From Bacteroidetes bacterium MED-G13 (GTDB lineage Bacteria > Bacteroidota > Bacteroidia > Flavobacteriales > Flavobacteriaceae), in the NCBI GenBank assembly GCA_002457735.1, contig NTKO01000008.1, forward strand, positions 1-42,513: a stretch of DNA of 42,513 bases, written 5' to 3'. The position numbers and the translations under genes are program-made. The first letter of the stretch is position 1, and each line of letters starts with the position of its first letter. Below the pieces are notes generated by a model that did not search any database, was not told where the DNA came from, and was given only the letters and a program-made list of their open reading frames with translations. Of this stretch, positions 20,483 through 30,414 are shown one piece after another.

Positions 20483-22477
20483 TCAATTATTTTTTAAAGC
20501 CCCTATAGTAACTTTGTTTAAAAGTTTATTTAATTCAACTGTTTTAACTTCTCTTTCTTCATTGGGTTTAGCATAATTTTTTACAAATGTATACTTTAAA
20601 AATACAGGGTATTCTTTACTTGCTAGGTCATAATTTTCCAAATTAATCAGCCAAGTTCCTTGCATGTCGTCATCAATAAAAAAATCCTTAGAATTATAAC
20701 CAAACATCAATTCATCTTCAATAGTGTTTTCATTTTCAATAGAGCTGTGGGTCCAATTAAAATACTTTGCGCTTGGGTCAACAAATTGGACATTAAATTC
20801 TGCAAATGGATCATTCCATTCGAATGTTATCCTGTAATCAGATCCAAAACTTTTCCATTTATCATTAGAATAAAAAGACTTTAATTCTCTGACTGTTTCA
20901 GATGAAAAAGTATTTGGGGTAAAATTATTTAATAGTAAATTAGAGGCTTCCGTATATAATATTTTTTGAAAATCTGGAATTTTGCTAATATCAATGTTTG
21001 ACTCAATAATATAATTATACATAAATGAAGCAAGATTATATTTTCCTTGCTTTATATAAGCAAGAGCTAAATTCCTGTATGCTTGTACATTTTCAGGCTG
21101 TGTTTTTATTAATCTTCTATGAATCGTATTTTCGGTTTCATAATCTCCAATCTCGTCTGCAAGAAATGCAAAAGCTTTTAAAAGAATTGAACTATCCTTG
21201 TAGCTTCTGATAAAATTATAAGCAATATTTTTTGCTAAATCATGATCAATCTCATAAAAAAACTTATAACTATGTAGATAAAAAATGGGGTCAGAGCTAT
21301 ACAGTTCTTCAAGTGTATAAAAATTAGTCTGCAAGTCAACTAATGAATTGGAGGTGGATAATTTCTGTATATATGTTAATTGTAAATCATCAAGATTTAA
21401 AAGAGGAACATTTTCATTGTAAATATTTCCTTTAATTTTAATTAAGTCTTTATTTTTTATTTTTTTAGTCTTAGATAGTGACTTAAGCTTAATTAAAAAA
21501 ACTCCACCTCGCCCCTCACTTCCATATCTGTTTGTGGCAGCAAGTGATTTTAATAAAGTAATACTTTGAATTCTTTGGGTGTCCAAAAAGTCAGGGACTG
21601 CTTTATAGATAATGCCTTCAACATCATAAATTGCAGCAGCTGGATTATTTATGGAAAGCGTACCTCCTCTTACATATATTTGATCTTCATTGTAAGTAAC
21701 TTGGACATTACTAAAGCTTCTTCGTATCAAGTCAACCATTCGCGTGTTTGCAGGGGAAATGTCATCAGCACTAATTGATGAAACAGCATAACCAATAGTC
21801 CTTTTATTTTTTTTACCATAACCCGTTTCAAAATTTTCTAGATTGTCCAAATAACTATTAATGGTAACTTCGTCTAAAATTTGAGAATTTGTTTCTAATT
21901 GAATCTTGTTGTTTTCAAAATTTTCAATGCGAATTATTTTTTCATTCATCCCAAGGAAATTAATAATTAATTCATCCTTTAAATCTGCAGAAATTTTAAA
22001 ATTTCCGTTAAAATCAGATCTTGACTCAACATATTTGTTTTTCACTTTAATAATAGCTCCTTGAATTGGAGTTTCTGCAGAAAAAATTCTTCCTGAGACA
22101 AGTTGATTTGATTCATTTATTTTATCACCAATATATTTACTACTTCTTTTTAAATAAAACTTATTGGTGTTTTCTAAAAATGAATAAACTCGACCCAATT
22201 TAACCGAAATTGTATTGTATCCTGGGCTTGTAATCTTTAAGATTGTTTCAGGATCAACTTTGCTTTGCAAGAAAATCAAACTAAATTTTCCTTTCTCATC
22301 ACTAAGTGTGCCTAAATTGTTATCTGCTAATTCTATTTGAGCAAAAGCAATTGGATTATTATTAGAAAAATCTAAAATAAATGCATCAATTGTAACTTGC
22401 AGGTCTTTGTTTGTTTGAGATAAACTAGTAGATGTTAAAAAAATAAAATAAATAGATATCAATAATATTTTTTTCAA
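20483..22477 (-). CDS. Carboxypeptidase-regulatory / TonB-plug / TPR protein without beta barrel
   Basis: I place the start at TTG 22477 (MKKILLISIYFIFLTSTSLSQ, a good signal peptide) because longer frames run into the crotonase gene. That gives 664 residues. In order come two CarboxypepD_reg-like beta-sandwich units (about 25-205), a TonB-receptor-type plug (about 230-340: DDISPANTRMVDLIRR, then VYVRGG-like YVRGGTLSINN), TPR-like helices (NVQAYRNLALAYIKQGKYN) and a C-terminal beta domain with FIDDDMQGTWLINLENY, resembling DUF2135. No 22-strand barrel is present. It is probably the last gene of the kinase-crotonase-plug operon. Function unknown; periplasmic or surface scaffold is a guess. Confidence 0.75.
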   Translation of the reverse strand: MKKILLISIYFIFLTSTSLSQTNKDLQVTIDAFILDFSNNNPIAFAQIELADNNLGTLSDEKGKFSLIFLQSKVDPETILKITSPGYNTISVKLGRVYSFLENTNKFYLKRSSKYIGDKINESNQLVSGRIFSAETPIQGAIIKVKNKYVESRSDFNGNFKISADLKDELIINFLGMNEKIIRIENFENNKIQLETNSQILDEVTINSYLDNLENFETGYGKKNKRTIGYAVSSISADDISPANTRMVDLIRRSFSNVQVTYNEDQIYVRGGTLSINNPAAAIYDVEGIIYKAVPDFLDTQRIQSITLLKSLAATNRYGSEGRGGVFLIKLKSLSKTKKIKNKDLIKIKGNIYNENVPLLNLDDLQLTYIQKLSTSNSLVDLQTNFYTLEELYSSDPIFYLHSYKFFYEIDHDLAKNIAYNFIRSYKDSSILLKAFAFLADEIGDYETENTIHRRLIKTQPENVQAYRNLALAYIKQGKYNLASFMYNYIIESNIDISKIPDFQKILYTEASNLLLNNFTPNTFSSETVRELKSFYSNDKWKSFGSDYRITFEWNDPFAEFNVQFVDPSAKYFNWTHSSIENENTIEDELMFGYNSKDFFIDDDMQGTWLINLENYDLASKEYPVFLKYTFVKNYAKPNEEREVKTVELNKLLNKVTIGALKNN

Positions 22478-22493
22478 ATCAAAAAATATATAT

Positions 22494-23270
22494 TTAGTTA
22501 AAATTGGGTTTTCTTTTCTCAATAAACGCTGAGGTTCCCTCTTTGAAATCATCTGAATCAAAACATTTTGAAAAATTAAAAATTTCATCAGAAAAATTAC
22601 TAAATCCCTCCTTATAATTAGAGTTTAAAGATTTTATCGCATGCTTTATCGCGTTAGGAGAATTTACCATTATCTTACTAGCAAGGTCATTACAAAAATC
22701 GATAAGTTTTTCTTTTTTAACCATATGGTTAATTAAACCAAAAGATTGTGCCTCCGTAGCATTAATCATTCTTCCTGTAATTATCATCTCCATTGCTCTT
22801 CCCTTTCCAACCAAGAGTGGTAATCTTTTAGTTCCACCATATCCCGGAATAATGCCTAAAGAAACTTCTGGCAGCCCCATTCTTGAATCTTCAGAGGCAA
22901 CTCTAATATGACACGCCATTGCTAGCTCTAATCCACCTCCAAGAGCATAACCATTTATCATTGCAATAATTGGTTTAGGAGAGTTCTCAATAACTTCAAA
23001 GAGTAATTTGTTTCCAGTTTCAGAAAAAGTATATGCATTGCTAGAATCGTATTTCATAAACTCCTTAATATCTGCACCTGCAATAAATGCCTTATCACCA
23101 ACACCCGTAATAATTATACATTTAGTTTTATCATTATTTATACTTAAATTAATCCCCTTAGCAATTTCTTCTAAAGTTTTAATGTTCAAGGAATTTAGAT
23201 TATTAGGTCTATTAATAGAAATAGTCGTAATGTTATTTTTTGTATCAATTAGTAAATTTTTAAATTCCAT
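22494..23270 (-). CDS. Enoyl-CoA hydratase/isomerase (crotonase)
   Basis: This 258-residue crotonase-fold enzyme has the CoA/oxyanion segments AGADIKEF (64-71) and GGGLELAM (111-118), with Glu115. A second catalytic Glu135 lies in MGLPEVSLGIIPGYGGTKRL. Both glutamates of true hydratases are kept, so hydration of trans-2-enoyl-CoA is likely. It starts 3 nt after the histidine kinase stop, and the plug-domain gene follows after 16 nt. Confidence 0.94.
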   Translation of the reverse strand: MEFKNLLIDTKNNITTISINRPNNLNSLNIKTLEEIAKGINLSINNDKTKCIIITGVGDKAFIAGADIKEFMKYDSSNAYTFSETGNKLLFEVIENSPKPIIAMINGYALGGGLELAMACHIRVASEDSRMGLPEVSLGIIPGYGGTKRLPLLVGKGRAMEMIITGRMINATEAQSFGLINHMVKKEKLIDFCNDLASKIMVNSPNAIKHAIKSLNSNYKEGFSNFSDEIFNFSKCFDSDDFKEGTSAFIEKRKPNFN

Positions 23271-23273
23271 AAT

Positions 23274-24716
23274 TTATATTTTTGGGAATTTTACCTCAAA
23301 AGTGGTCCCCTTATTCTTTTTTGATTTAAATGAAATTGATCCGTTATAAGCTTCTAATATACTTTTGATCATTGATAATCCTAACCCCATGCCACTTGAT
23401 TTAGTTGTAAAGTTAGGTTCAAAGATCTTTTCCGTATCAGACTTTGAAATTCCATAACCATTGTCTGAAATTAATATTAACACCTGTTTAGCATTTTGAC
23501 TTATACTGACTTTAATTTCAGGAATTTTGTTTTCAGGAATTGCTTGAAACGCATTCTTTAGTAAATTGGTTGTGATACGAATTAATTGTGTTCTATCAAA
23601 ACTGGCTTCTATTTCTTTGTCTTCACATTTAAATTCTATAAAATCTCTATTAAATATGTCCAAAGCAACATCAACTATTTGAATTACATTTAATTTCTCT
23701 TTTTTTGGTGTAGGCATTTCAGCAAAATCAGAAAAAGCAGTGGCTATTGAACTCATTGTATCAATTTGCTGAATTAAAGAGTCAGAAAATTCTTTTATTT
23801 TTTCTTTACTAAATTCCTGCCCTTTGCTGTAAGATCTTTCAAAAGTTTGGATACTTAATCTCATTGGGGTTAGGGGGTTTTTAATCTCATGTGCTACCTG
23901 TTTTGCCATTTCTCTCCACGCTGTCTCTCTTTCACTTTTAGCAAGTTTTACAGCACTTGATTTAAGCTTATCAATCATTGTATTATATGATTCTACAAGA
24001 GCAACAACTTCTTTTGGTGTGTTATGATTTTCAATTTTTATATTTTTATCAGTAAGACGTGTTTGTTTAATTGTTTTTCCAATTGCGTCAAGGGACTTTG
24101 TAACAAAACTAGAAATAAAAAAGGCTATTACAAATGCCACTAAAATCATATTTCCATGCACAAAGCCAAGCCTGATTAAAAAGCTACTTCTTTCCTCTTT
24201 ACTCACAGTGTCATCGGCAAAATAAGGAATATAAATAATTCCTAAAGGTTTATTTTCTAAGGATAAAACTAAGTTATATGAAGGTTTAAAATAGCTGTTA
24301 TTTTTTTCCTCCTGCATATATCTGTTTGATGAGTTTTCAGAAAAAAAATTAAGAATATTTTTATCTAACTCTGTTTTACCGGGTATTCCCTTAATGGCAG
24401 TTGAGCTTTTGATTAAAACCCCATCTAAATTATAAAGTTCAAATTCCATATTATGAACATCTGCCATTTCCATGACTGTAGAATCAGATAAAGATTCTAA
24501 AGTTAAGGCTAGAGATTTTTTTACTTCGTACTGAATATCAACCAACAAATTTTTCTCTTTTCTCTCAAGTCTGTCTTTGTGATACTCAGAATTTTGTTTA
24601 TTAAACTGATATAAGGTTACCCCTGCAATCATAATGGATTCGACAACAACAAACACCATCATGTAAAAGAAGATTCTTGAACTTAAGGAGACTTTATTTT
24701 CTTTTGATTTTTTCAA
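23274..24716 (-). CDS. NtrY-like sensor histidine kinase
   Basis: This 480-residue kinase has two membrane helices (about 14-36 and 184-206) around a periplasmic sensor region, then a HAMP linker. The dimerisation/phosphoacceptor box has His276 (AHEIKNPLTPMRLSIQ). The ATPase has N-box NLLKNAFQAI, DNGYGIS and GMGLGLSMIKSI. The HEIKNPLTP form is typical of NtrY-type kinases. No response regulator lies in the window, so its partner is elsewhere. The start is TTG. It is the first gene of a minus-strand operon with crotonase and the plug protein. Confidence 0.92.
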   Translation of the reverse strand: MKKSKENKVSLSSRIFFYMMVFVVVESIMIAGVTLYQFNKQNSEYHKDRLERKEKNLLVDIQYEVKKSLALTLESLSDSTVMEMADVHNMEFELYNLDGVLIKSSTAIKGIPGKTELDKNILNFFSENSSNRYMQEEKNNSYFKPSYNLVLSLENKPLGIIYIPYFADDTVSKEERSSFLIRLGFVHGNMILVAFVIAFFISSFVTKSLDAIGKTIKQTRLTDKNIKIENHNTPKEVVALVESYNTMIDKLKSSAVKLAKSERETAWREMAKQVAHEIKNPLTPMRLSIQTFERSYSKGQEFSKEKIKEFSDSLIQQIDTMSSIATAFSDFAEMPTPKKEKLNVIQIVDVALDIFNRDFIEFKCEDKEIEASFDRTQLIRITTNLLKNAFQAIPENKIPEIKVSISQNAKQVLILISDNGYGISKSDTEKIFEPNFTTKSSGMGLGLSMIKSILEAYNGSISFKSKKNKGTTFEVKFPKI

Positions 24717-24813
24717 ATGAAAATTAATTTTAGTTAGTAATAAAATTAACGATTATTTATTTCTCAATTTGATTTAATCAACTAAATCGGGAAAAAGAGG
24801 GTTTTATAATTCC

Positions 24814-24821
24814 TATATTTG
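24814..24821 (+). promoter_or_regulatory. -7 box of the serine hydrolase gene
   Basis: TATATTTG fits TAnnTTTG and ends 14 nt before the ATG at 24836, predicting a very short leader. Confidence 0.45.
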
Positions 24822-24835
24822 CAAAAAACACAAAT

Positions 24836-25981
24836 ATGAAAAAAGGATTAAAGTGGCTTGCAGGTACTTCCCTATTTTTTATTTTTTTAATATACTTACT
24901 ACAGGTTGATTACATATTTAGTGGAATCAAAACTATTTATTTCACAGGAAATAATACAGCATTTATTTCAGATTATAAATACTTTGATAATAGAAAAATA
25001 ATAGCCTCAAGTCCTGAGCCCTGGTTAATACACAAACAATACAACCAAATTGAAGCGTCTGAAAAACTGAAGGAAATTAATCAAAAAAGAAAAACAAAGT
25101 CATTTTTAGTTATTAAAAATGATAGTATAGTTTTTGAAAAATATTATGATGGTTACAGCGAATCAAGTATTTCAAATTCCTTCTCTGTGACTAAGAGTGT
25201 TGTTGTAAGTATGTTGTGGAAAGCGATAATGTTAGGATATATTAAGGGGGTTGATCAGCCCGTTAGCGATTTTTTTGATGAATATAAAGTTGGGCTGGCA
25301 TCTAAGTTGACAGTAGGCAACTTAGCTTCCATGTCCTCAGGAATGGATTGGAGTGAAGAGTACTATTCCCCATTCAATATCACTGCTGAAAGTTATTTCA
25401 CAAAAGACCTAAGGCCAGTAATATTAAACAGAAAAATAATAAGTGAGCCTGGAAAAATATTTAAATATTTAAGTGGAGATACACAGCTTCTGGGAATGGT
25501 AATTGAAAAAGCAACACAATCAACATTAAGCGAATTTTTGGAAAAACATTTTTGGAATCCAATGGGTGCTGAAAATACAGCACTTTGGCAATTGGACAGC
25601 GAAAAAAATGGAATGGAAAAGGCCTATTGCTGTTTTTCAGCTTCAGCTAAGGACTTTGCAAGATTTGGAAAACTTTACATTAATCATGGAATGTGGAATA
25701 ACAAAAAAATATTAGATTCCTCTTACATCAACTTATCTCTAAATCCAGTGTTTGAAAAAAGCCCTTATTATGGATATGGTTGGTGGTTGTATGAATTTAA
25801 GGGTAAAAAAGTTTTTACAATGAATGGACACAGAGGACAATTTGTTATTTCTTTCCCAGATGAAAATATAATTATCGTAAGACAAGGTGAATTTAATAAT
25901 AAAGTTGAAGAAGGTAACGGAGCCAGCGATCTTCAACACTACATCGCAGAAGGTTATAAAATTGCTTCTTCAACAAATTAA
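24836..25981 (+). CDS. Beta-lactamase-fold serine hydrolase
   Basis: This 381-residue protein has an N-terminal signal/anchor (about 6-22). The catalytic SxxK is Ser117-Val-Thr-Lys120 (SFSVTKSVV), the Tyr motif is Tyr211 (KYLSGDTQ) and the third motif is GHRGQ (331-335). This is the class C beta-lactamase/DD-peptidase/esterase family (Pfam Beta-lactamase). A lactamase role is not implied; related proteins cleave D-peptides or esters. The ABC ATPase gene starts 3 nt after the stop, so the pair is an operon. Confidence 0.92.
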   Translation: MKKGLKWLAGTSLFFIFLIYLLQVDYIFSGIKTIYFTGNNTAFISDYKYFDNRKIIASSPEPWLIHKQYNQIEASEKLKEINQKRKTKSFLVIKNDSIVFEKYYDGYSESSISNSFSVTKSVVVSMLWKAIMLGYIKGVDQPVSDFFDEYKVGLASKLTVGNLASMSSGMDWSEEYYSPFNITAESYFTKDLRPVILNRKIISEPGKIFKYLSGDTQLLGMVIEKATQSTLSEFLEKHFWNPMGAENTALWQLDSEKNGMEKAYCCFSASAKDFARFGKLYINHGMWNNKKILDSSYINLSLNPVFEKSPYYGYGWWLYEFKGKKVFTMNGHRGQFVISFPDENIIIVRQGEFNNKVEEGNGASDLQHYIAEGYKIASSTN

Positions 25982-25984
25982 TTC

Positions 25985-27586
25985 TTGAGACTAAAAAAAC
26001 CAATATTAGAAATAAAAAAACTGAGTATTCGTCTCAAGAAAAATCCTGCAAAAAAAATAATTGATGATGTTTCATTTGAGCTATATGAAAATGAAATATT
26101 TTCAATAATTGGGGAGTCGGGAAGTGGAAAGAGCCTTATATCAATGAGTATATTAAAGTTGTTAAATATGAACAACTTTTTAATTTCTGGTAATATTCAA
26201 TTTGAGGGAAATAATTTATTGGATATTGATTACGGCAATATAAAAAATGTTCGGGGTAATAAAATCTCTATGGTTTTCCAAGAGCCTATGACAGCTTTAA
26301 ATCCTACCATGAAAATTGGAAAACAAATCTTTGAAAGCTACAAAACGCATTTTCCCAATAATTTGATTGAGATAGAAAATAAAATAAATTTTCTTTTAAA
26401 AAAAACAAGGTTAAATACCATAAACAACCTTAATGAAAAATATCCACACGAACTTTCTGGAGGACAGCAACAAAGAGTAATGTTAATTATGGCTCTGTCA
26501 TGTAGTCCAAAAATTTTAATTGCAGATGAACCCACAACAGCTCTAGATATTACAATTCAAAAAGAAATAATCTTAATATTAAAAGAGTTACAGAAAACCG
26601 AAAACCTTTCGATAATATTTATTTCTCATGATTTGGGTTTAGTAAATAAGTTTTCTGAAAGGTTATTAATCTTAAAAGCTGGAAGAATCGTTGAACAAGG
26701 AAAAAATGAATTGATATTTAGATCTCCAGAAGAAAAATACACCAAAGGATTAATTTCTCTCTACGCCAAAAACAAAAAAATAAACTTAAAAATTTCTGAT
26801 TATAAAAATCAAAAAATATTATCGGTGAGAAACTTATATAAATATTATTCAACATCTAAAGGTTTGTTTTCTAATAAAAATGATTTCTGTGCACTAAAAA
26901 ATATAAATTTTGATGTTTTCGAAGGCGAAACATTGGGAGTAATTGGAGAGTCTGGAAGTGGCAAGAGTACTCTTTCAAATATTTTATTAAAAGTATGTAA
27001 TATTGATCAAGGAAATGTGTATTACAAAAAACAAAAAATATCTGAATTGAATGGAGAAAAATTAGATGAATTCAGAAATCAGGTTCAGGCAATTTTTCAA
27101 GACCCCTCCGCTTCATTAAATCCAAATCAAACCGTAGAAAAGATTTTGTCAGAAGGTATAAGTTACCATAAGATTTTACAATCAAAAAGTCAAATAAAAT
27201 CCAGAGTAATTGAGCTGCTTGACAATGTAAACTTGAATGAAGGTTATTTAAAAAGATATCCTCATCAGCTTTCAGGAGGGCAAAAACAAAGACTTTGTAT
27301 TGCTAGAGCAATTAGTTTAAATCCAAAATTAATAATCTGTGATGAAGCTGTCTCAGCCTTAGATATTTCTACTCAACATACCATCATCAAACTTTTAAAC
27401 AATCTAAAAAAACAGTTGAAATTAAGCTATATTTTTATAACACATGATCTTTCTGTGGCTAGGCTGATTGCAGATAGAATATTGGTCTTAAAAAAAGGGG
27501 AAATAGTAGAACTAAATAGCGCCGAAAAAGTTTTCAAGAGCCCAAAAAATAGTTACACAAAAAAACTCATTTCTGTGCTGCATTAA
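25985..27586 (+). CDS. Fused tandem ABC ATPase of oligopeptide type (YejF/DppDF-like)
   Basis: This 533-residue protein has two complete ATPase halves. The first has Walker A GESGSGKS (43-50), signature LSGGQQQR (157-164) and Walker B ILIADEP. The second has GESGSGKST, LSGGQKQR and LIICDEA. The fused layout with AEKVFKSPKNSYTKKLI at the end is that of peptide or nickel importer ATPases. No permease or binding protein is nearby, so those subunits are encoded elsewhere. The start is TTG, 3 nt after the serine hydrolase stop. Confidence 0.93.
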   Translation: MRLKKPILEIKKLSIRLKKNPAKKIIDDVSFELYENEIFSIIGESGSGKSLISMSILKLLNMNNFLISGNIQFEGNNLLDIDYGNIKNVRGNKISMVFQEPMTALNPTMKIGKQIFESYKTHFPNNLIEIENKINFLLKKTRLNTINNLNEKYPHELSGGQQQRVMLIMALSCSPKILIADEPTTALDITIQKEIILILKELQKTENLSIIFISHDLGLVNKFSERLLILKAGRIVEQGKNELIFRSPEEKYTKGLISLYAKNKKINLKISDYKNQKILSVRNLYKYYSTSKGLFSNKNDFCALKNINFDVFEGETLGVIGESGSGKSTLSNILLKVCNIDQGNVYYKKQKISELNGEKLDEFRNQVQAIFQDPSASLNPNQTVEKILSEGISYHKILQSKSQIKSRVIELLDNVNLNEGYLKRYPHQLSGGQKQRLCIARAISLNPKLIICDEAVSALDISTQHTIIKLLNNLKKQLKLSYIFITHDLSVARLIADRILVLKKGEIVELNSAEKVFKSPKNSYTKKLISVLH

Positions 27587-27596
27587 TAATTATGAT

Positions 27597-29933
27597 TTAA
27601 AAATCAATATCCTGAATCTCTTGATCAGTAGTTTTTCCAGAACCAATACTGTCAATCACAAACTGATTACAGTCAAGCTTAATATTCAAAATCTCTGGTT
27701 TTTCGAACGGCTCTTGAGAAATCATAAGTGTTGAGTCAAGATAAATATTTCTCATGTAGTTTGCCCATATTGGTAAAGCCATTGTTGCCCCTTGTCCGTA
27801 TGCAATATCTTCAAAATGTATTGCTCTATCCTCAGCGCCAACCCAAACACCAGTAACCAAATTAGGAACCATTCCAATGAACCATCCATCACTCTGATTT
27901 TGAGTTGTTCCAGTTTTACCAGCTATAGGATTTTTAAATTCATAAGGGTAGCCTGTAACAACTTTTTGATATGCTCTATTATATTCATCTGCACCAACTG
28001 TTCTAAGCCTTGTACCCGACCCAGCAGTGGTCACGCCCTCTAATAAATTTACAGTAACATATGCTGCTTCCTCACTTAAGACATCTTTTATTTTAGGATT
28101 TGATTGAAAAAGAATTGTTCCGTTTTTATCTTCAATTTTTTCAATAAAAGTAGGAGTTGTATAAACCCCTTTATTAGCAAAAGTGGAATATGCTGCTACC
28201 ATTTCATAAACACTTAAGTCGGGAGTTCCAAGGGCTATTGATGGAACAGGAAAAATTTTCTGTTCAATACCCAAGTCCTTGGCAAGGTTTGCAACAATCC
28301 TTGGTCCAATTCTATCAATCAACCTGGCTGTTACAGTGTTTACAGAATTCGCAAGAGCATTCTTTAGAGTTCTTGTTTTTCCATATTTATCTCCTGAATT
28401 TTTGGGGCACCATTTTTCAATATTCCCAAATTTATTTTTTTCTACACAAAATTGACTATCTGGAAAAGTATCACATGGTGAAAGTTTTAATTGATCAATA
28501 GCTGCTGCGTAAACAAAGGGTTTAAAAGTTGAGCCAATTTGACGTTTTCCTTTTTTTACCATATCATATTGAAAATGCCTATAATTCATACCTCCAACCC
28601 ATGCCTTAATTTTTCCGTTTGTAGGATCCATTGACATCATACCAGGTCTAAAAAAGGATTTATAATACTTCATTGAATCGATGGGAGTCATAACTGTATC
28701 TATTTCTCCATTCCATGAAAAAACTGACATTTTCACAGGCTCATAAAAAGATTCTTTAATCTCTTCTTCATCTTTACTTAAATCATATTTCATTTTTCTC
28801 CACCTTTCAGATCTTTTCATTGACAACCTTAAAATAGTATCAACAGCTCCTACAGTTAAATCTCTAAAAGGAGCAATGGAGTCATCAACTTGTTCATTTT
28901 GTTCAAAAAATTCTTTTTGCAGCCTTGGCATATGCAGGCTTATAGCTTCTTCAGCAATTTTTTGCATCTCATAATTTATAGTTGTATAAATTTTTAATCC
29001 ATCTGTGTTTAAATTGTATTTAGATCCATCTGGCTTTCTGTTTTCACTAGAATTTACCCAACTTTTCATATAGGATCTCAAAAACTCCCTGAAATAAGTT
29101 GCAAGCCCCTCACGATGAGATTCTGGAGTATACTTTAAATTCAGGGGTTCCATTTTCAGTGAATCAACTATTTCTTTGTGTAAATAATTGTATTTTTTCA
29201 TTTGATTTAGCACAACATTTCTTCTGTTTTTTACGCCAACGGGGTTTCTGTGTGGTCGCGGATTATACAAAGAAGAGTTTTTAAGCATACCTACAAGAAT
29301 TGCAGACTCATTTAAATTAAGCTCAATTGGTTCTTTACCAAAATAAATCCTTGCGGCACTTCTTATGCCATCAGCATTATTATTAAAATCATATATATTT
29401 AGGTATTGAGTAATAATTTCATCTTTGGTATATTGTCTTTCCAATCGAACAGCAATAATATATTCTTTAATTTTTTGGGAAATCCTTTCAATAATATCCC
29501 TTGATCCTTCCCCAGTAAATAGTTGTTTAGCTAACTGCTGAGTAATTGTACTTCCCCCTCCATCTTTACCAAATTTTATTATTGCACCAAATGTCCTTTT
29601 AAAATCTATACCGCTGTGTGAATAGAATCTTATATCTTCCGTGGCAATTAAGGCATCAACAAGATGGCTAGGTAGTTCTTCAAATGTTACAGGTGTTCTA
29701 TTGTCATTAAAGTAGTACTTACCTAAAGTTTTTTTGTCAGATGAAATTATTTCAGATGCCAACTTAGTTTTTGGATTCTCTAATACTTCAAGGTCTGGCA
29801 TATCTCCGAAACCTCCAACTGAAGCAAAATAGAAAAGCCCCAAAACAATAAAGATTGGTGTTATAACTATTAGCCAAAGAATAAAAGAATAAAATCTAAA
29901 TTTTTTTTGAGATAGCTTTTTACTTTTTGACAT
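27597..29933 (-). CDS. Penicillin-binding protein 1A (bifunctional)
   Basis: The product is about 778 residues from the ATG at 29933. An in-frame TTG at 29951 would overlap gldH and is less likely. Order: short cytoplasmic tail, one membrane helix (IVITPIFIVLGLFYFAS), a GT51 transglycosylase (ATEDIRFYSHSGID, GSTITQQLAKQLF), then a transpeptidase with SxxK in GSTFKPF, SxN in SVNT and KTG in GKTGTTQN. It builds and crosslinks peptidoglycan strands. It starts one base after gldH, a common flavobacterial order. Confidence 0.95.
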   Translation of the reverse strand: MSKSKKLSQKKFRFYSFILWLIVITPIFIVLGLFYFASVGGFGDMPDLEVLENPKTKLASEIISSDKKTLGKYYFNDNRTPVTFEELPSHLVDALIATEDIRFYSHSGIDFKRTFGAIIKFGKDGGGSTITQQLAKQLFTGEGSRDIIERISQKIKEYIIAVRLERQYTKDEIITQYLNIYDFNNNADGIRSAARIYFGKEPIELNLNESAILVGMLKNSSLYNPRPHRNPVGVKNRRNVVLNQMKKYNYLHKEIVDSLKMEPLNLKYTPESHREGLATYFREFLRSYMKSWVNSSENRKPDGSKYNLNTDGLKIYTTINYEMQKIAEEAISLHMPRLQKEFFEQNEQVDDSIAPFRDLTVGAVDTILRLSMKRSERWRKMKYDLSKDEEEIKESFYEPVKMSVFSWNGEIDTVMTPIDSMKYYKSFFRPGMMSMDPTNGKIKAWVGGMNYRHFQYDMVKKGKRQIGSTFKPFVYAAAIDQLKLSPCDTFPDSQFCVEKNKFGNIEKWCPKNSGDKYGKTRTLKNALANSVNTVTARLIDRIGPRIVANLAKDLGIEQKIFPVPSIALGTPDLSVYEMVAAYSTFANKGVYTTPTFIEKIEDKNGTILFQSNPKIKDVLSEEAAYVTVNLLEGVTTAGSGTRLRTVGADEYNRAYQKVVTGYPYEFKNPIAGKTGTTQNQSDGWFIGMVPNLVTGVWVGAEDRAIHFEDIAYGQGATMALPIWANYMRNIYLDSTLMISQEPFEKPEILNIKLDCNQFVIDSIGSGKTTDQEIQDIDF

Positions 29934-29934
29934 A

Positions 29935-30414
29935 TTATTTATCTTTTTCAAATTTATATCCTACGTCTAAAACTCCTTCCAGCTTTTCAACTCCAATTGT
30001 TTCATTTACATTTCTCATAGCATGTTCAATATTAATAAAATAATTTTCTTTTGACATAAGTTGAAAATCAATTTTATGAAGTAAATTTAATTCGTTAATA
30101 TTAATCATTTTGGAACCAATAAGTTTTCCGAAATTATCAGCAACCTCATACTCAATTGTATCTCTAGAAATTGTTTCACTTGAATTACTAACAGTGATTA
30201 TTACAAAAATATTGTTATATCTATATTTTTCATTAAGTCTTAAAATCAAATAAGAATTAGTATGTATTAGTTTATCTTCATTTTGAAAGAGAAAATTTTG
30301 AATAGAATCTTTTTGCCAGGCTCCCTTAATCGAATTGTATTTAATAAAAATTGGGTTGGGTTCACATGAGAGAATACAAATAAACATTAAACAAATTAAT
30401 ACTTCTCGCATCAT
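29935..30414 (-). CDS. gldH: Gliding motility lipoprotein GldH
   Basis: This 159-residue protein has lipobox CILSC at about residues 13-17. A beta-rich domain follows, with YRYNNIFVIITVSN, SRDTIEYEVADNFGKLIG and IEHAMRNV, then LEGVLDVGYKFE, as in GldH. In Flavobacterium, GldH is needed for gliding and chitin use, as part of or alongside the Gld/T9SS machinery. A second Met follows directly and could also be the start. It abuts trhO upstream and PBP1A downstream. Confidence 0.85.
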   Translation of the reverse strand: MMREVLICLMFICILSCEPNPIFIKYNSIKGAWQKDSIQNFLFQNEDKLIHTNSYLILRLNEKYRYNNIFVIITVSNSSETISRDTIEYEVADNFGKLIGSKMININELNLLHKIDFQLMSKENYFINIEHAMRNVNETIGVEKLEGVLDVGYKFEKDK

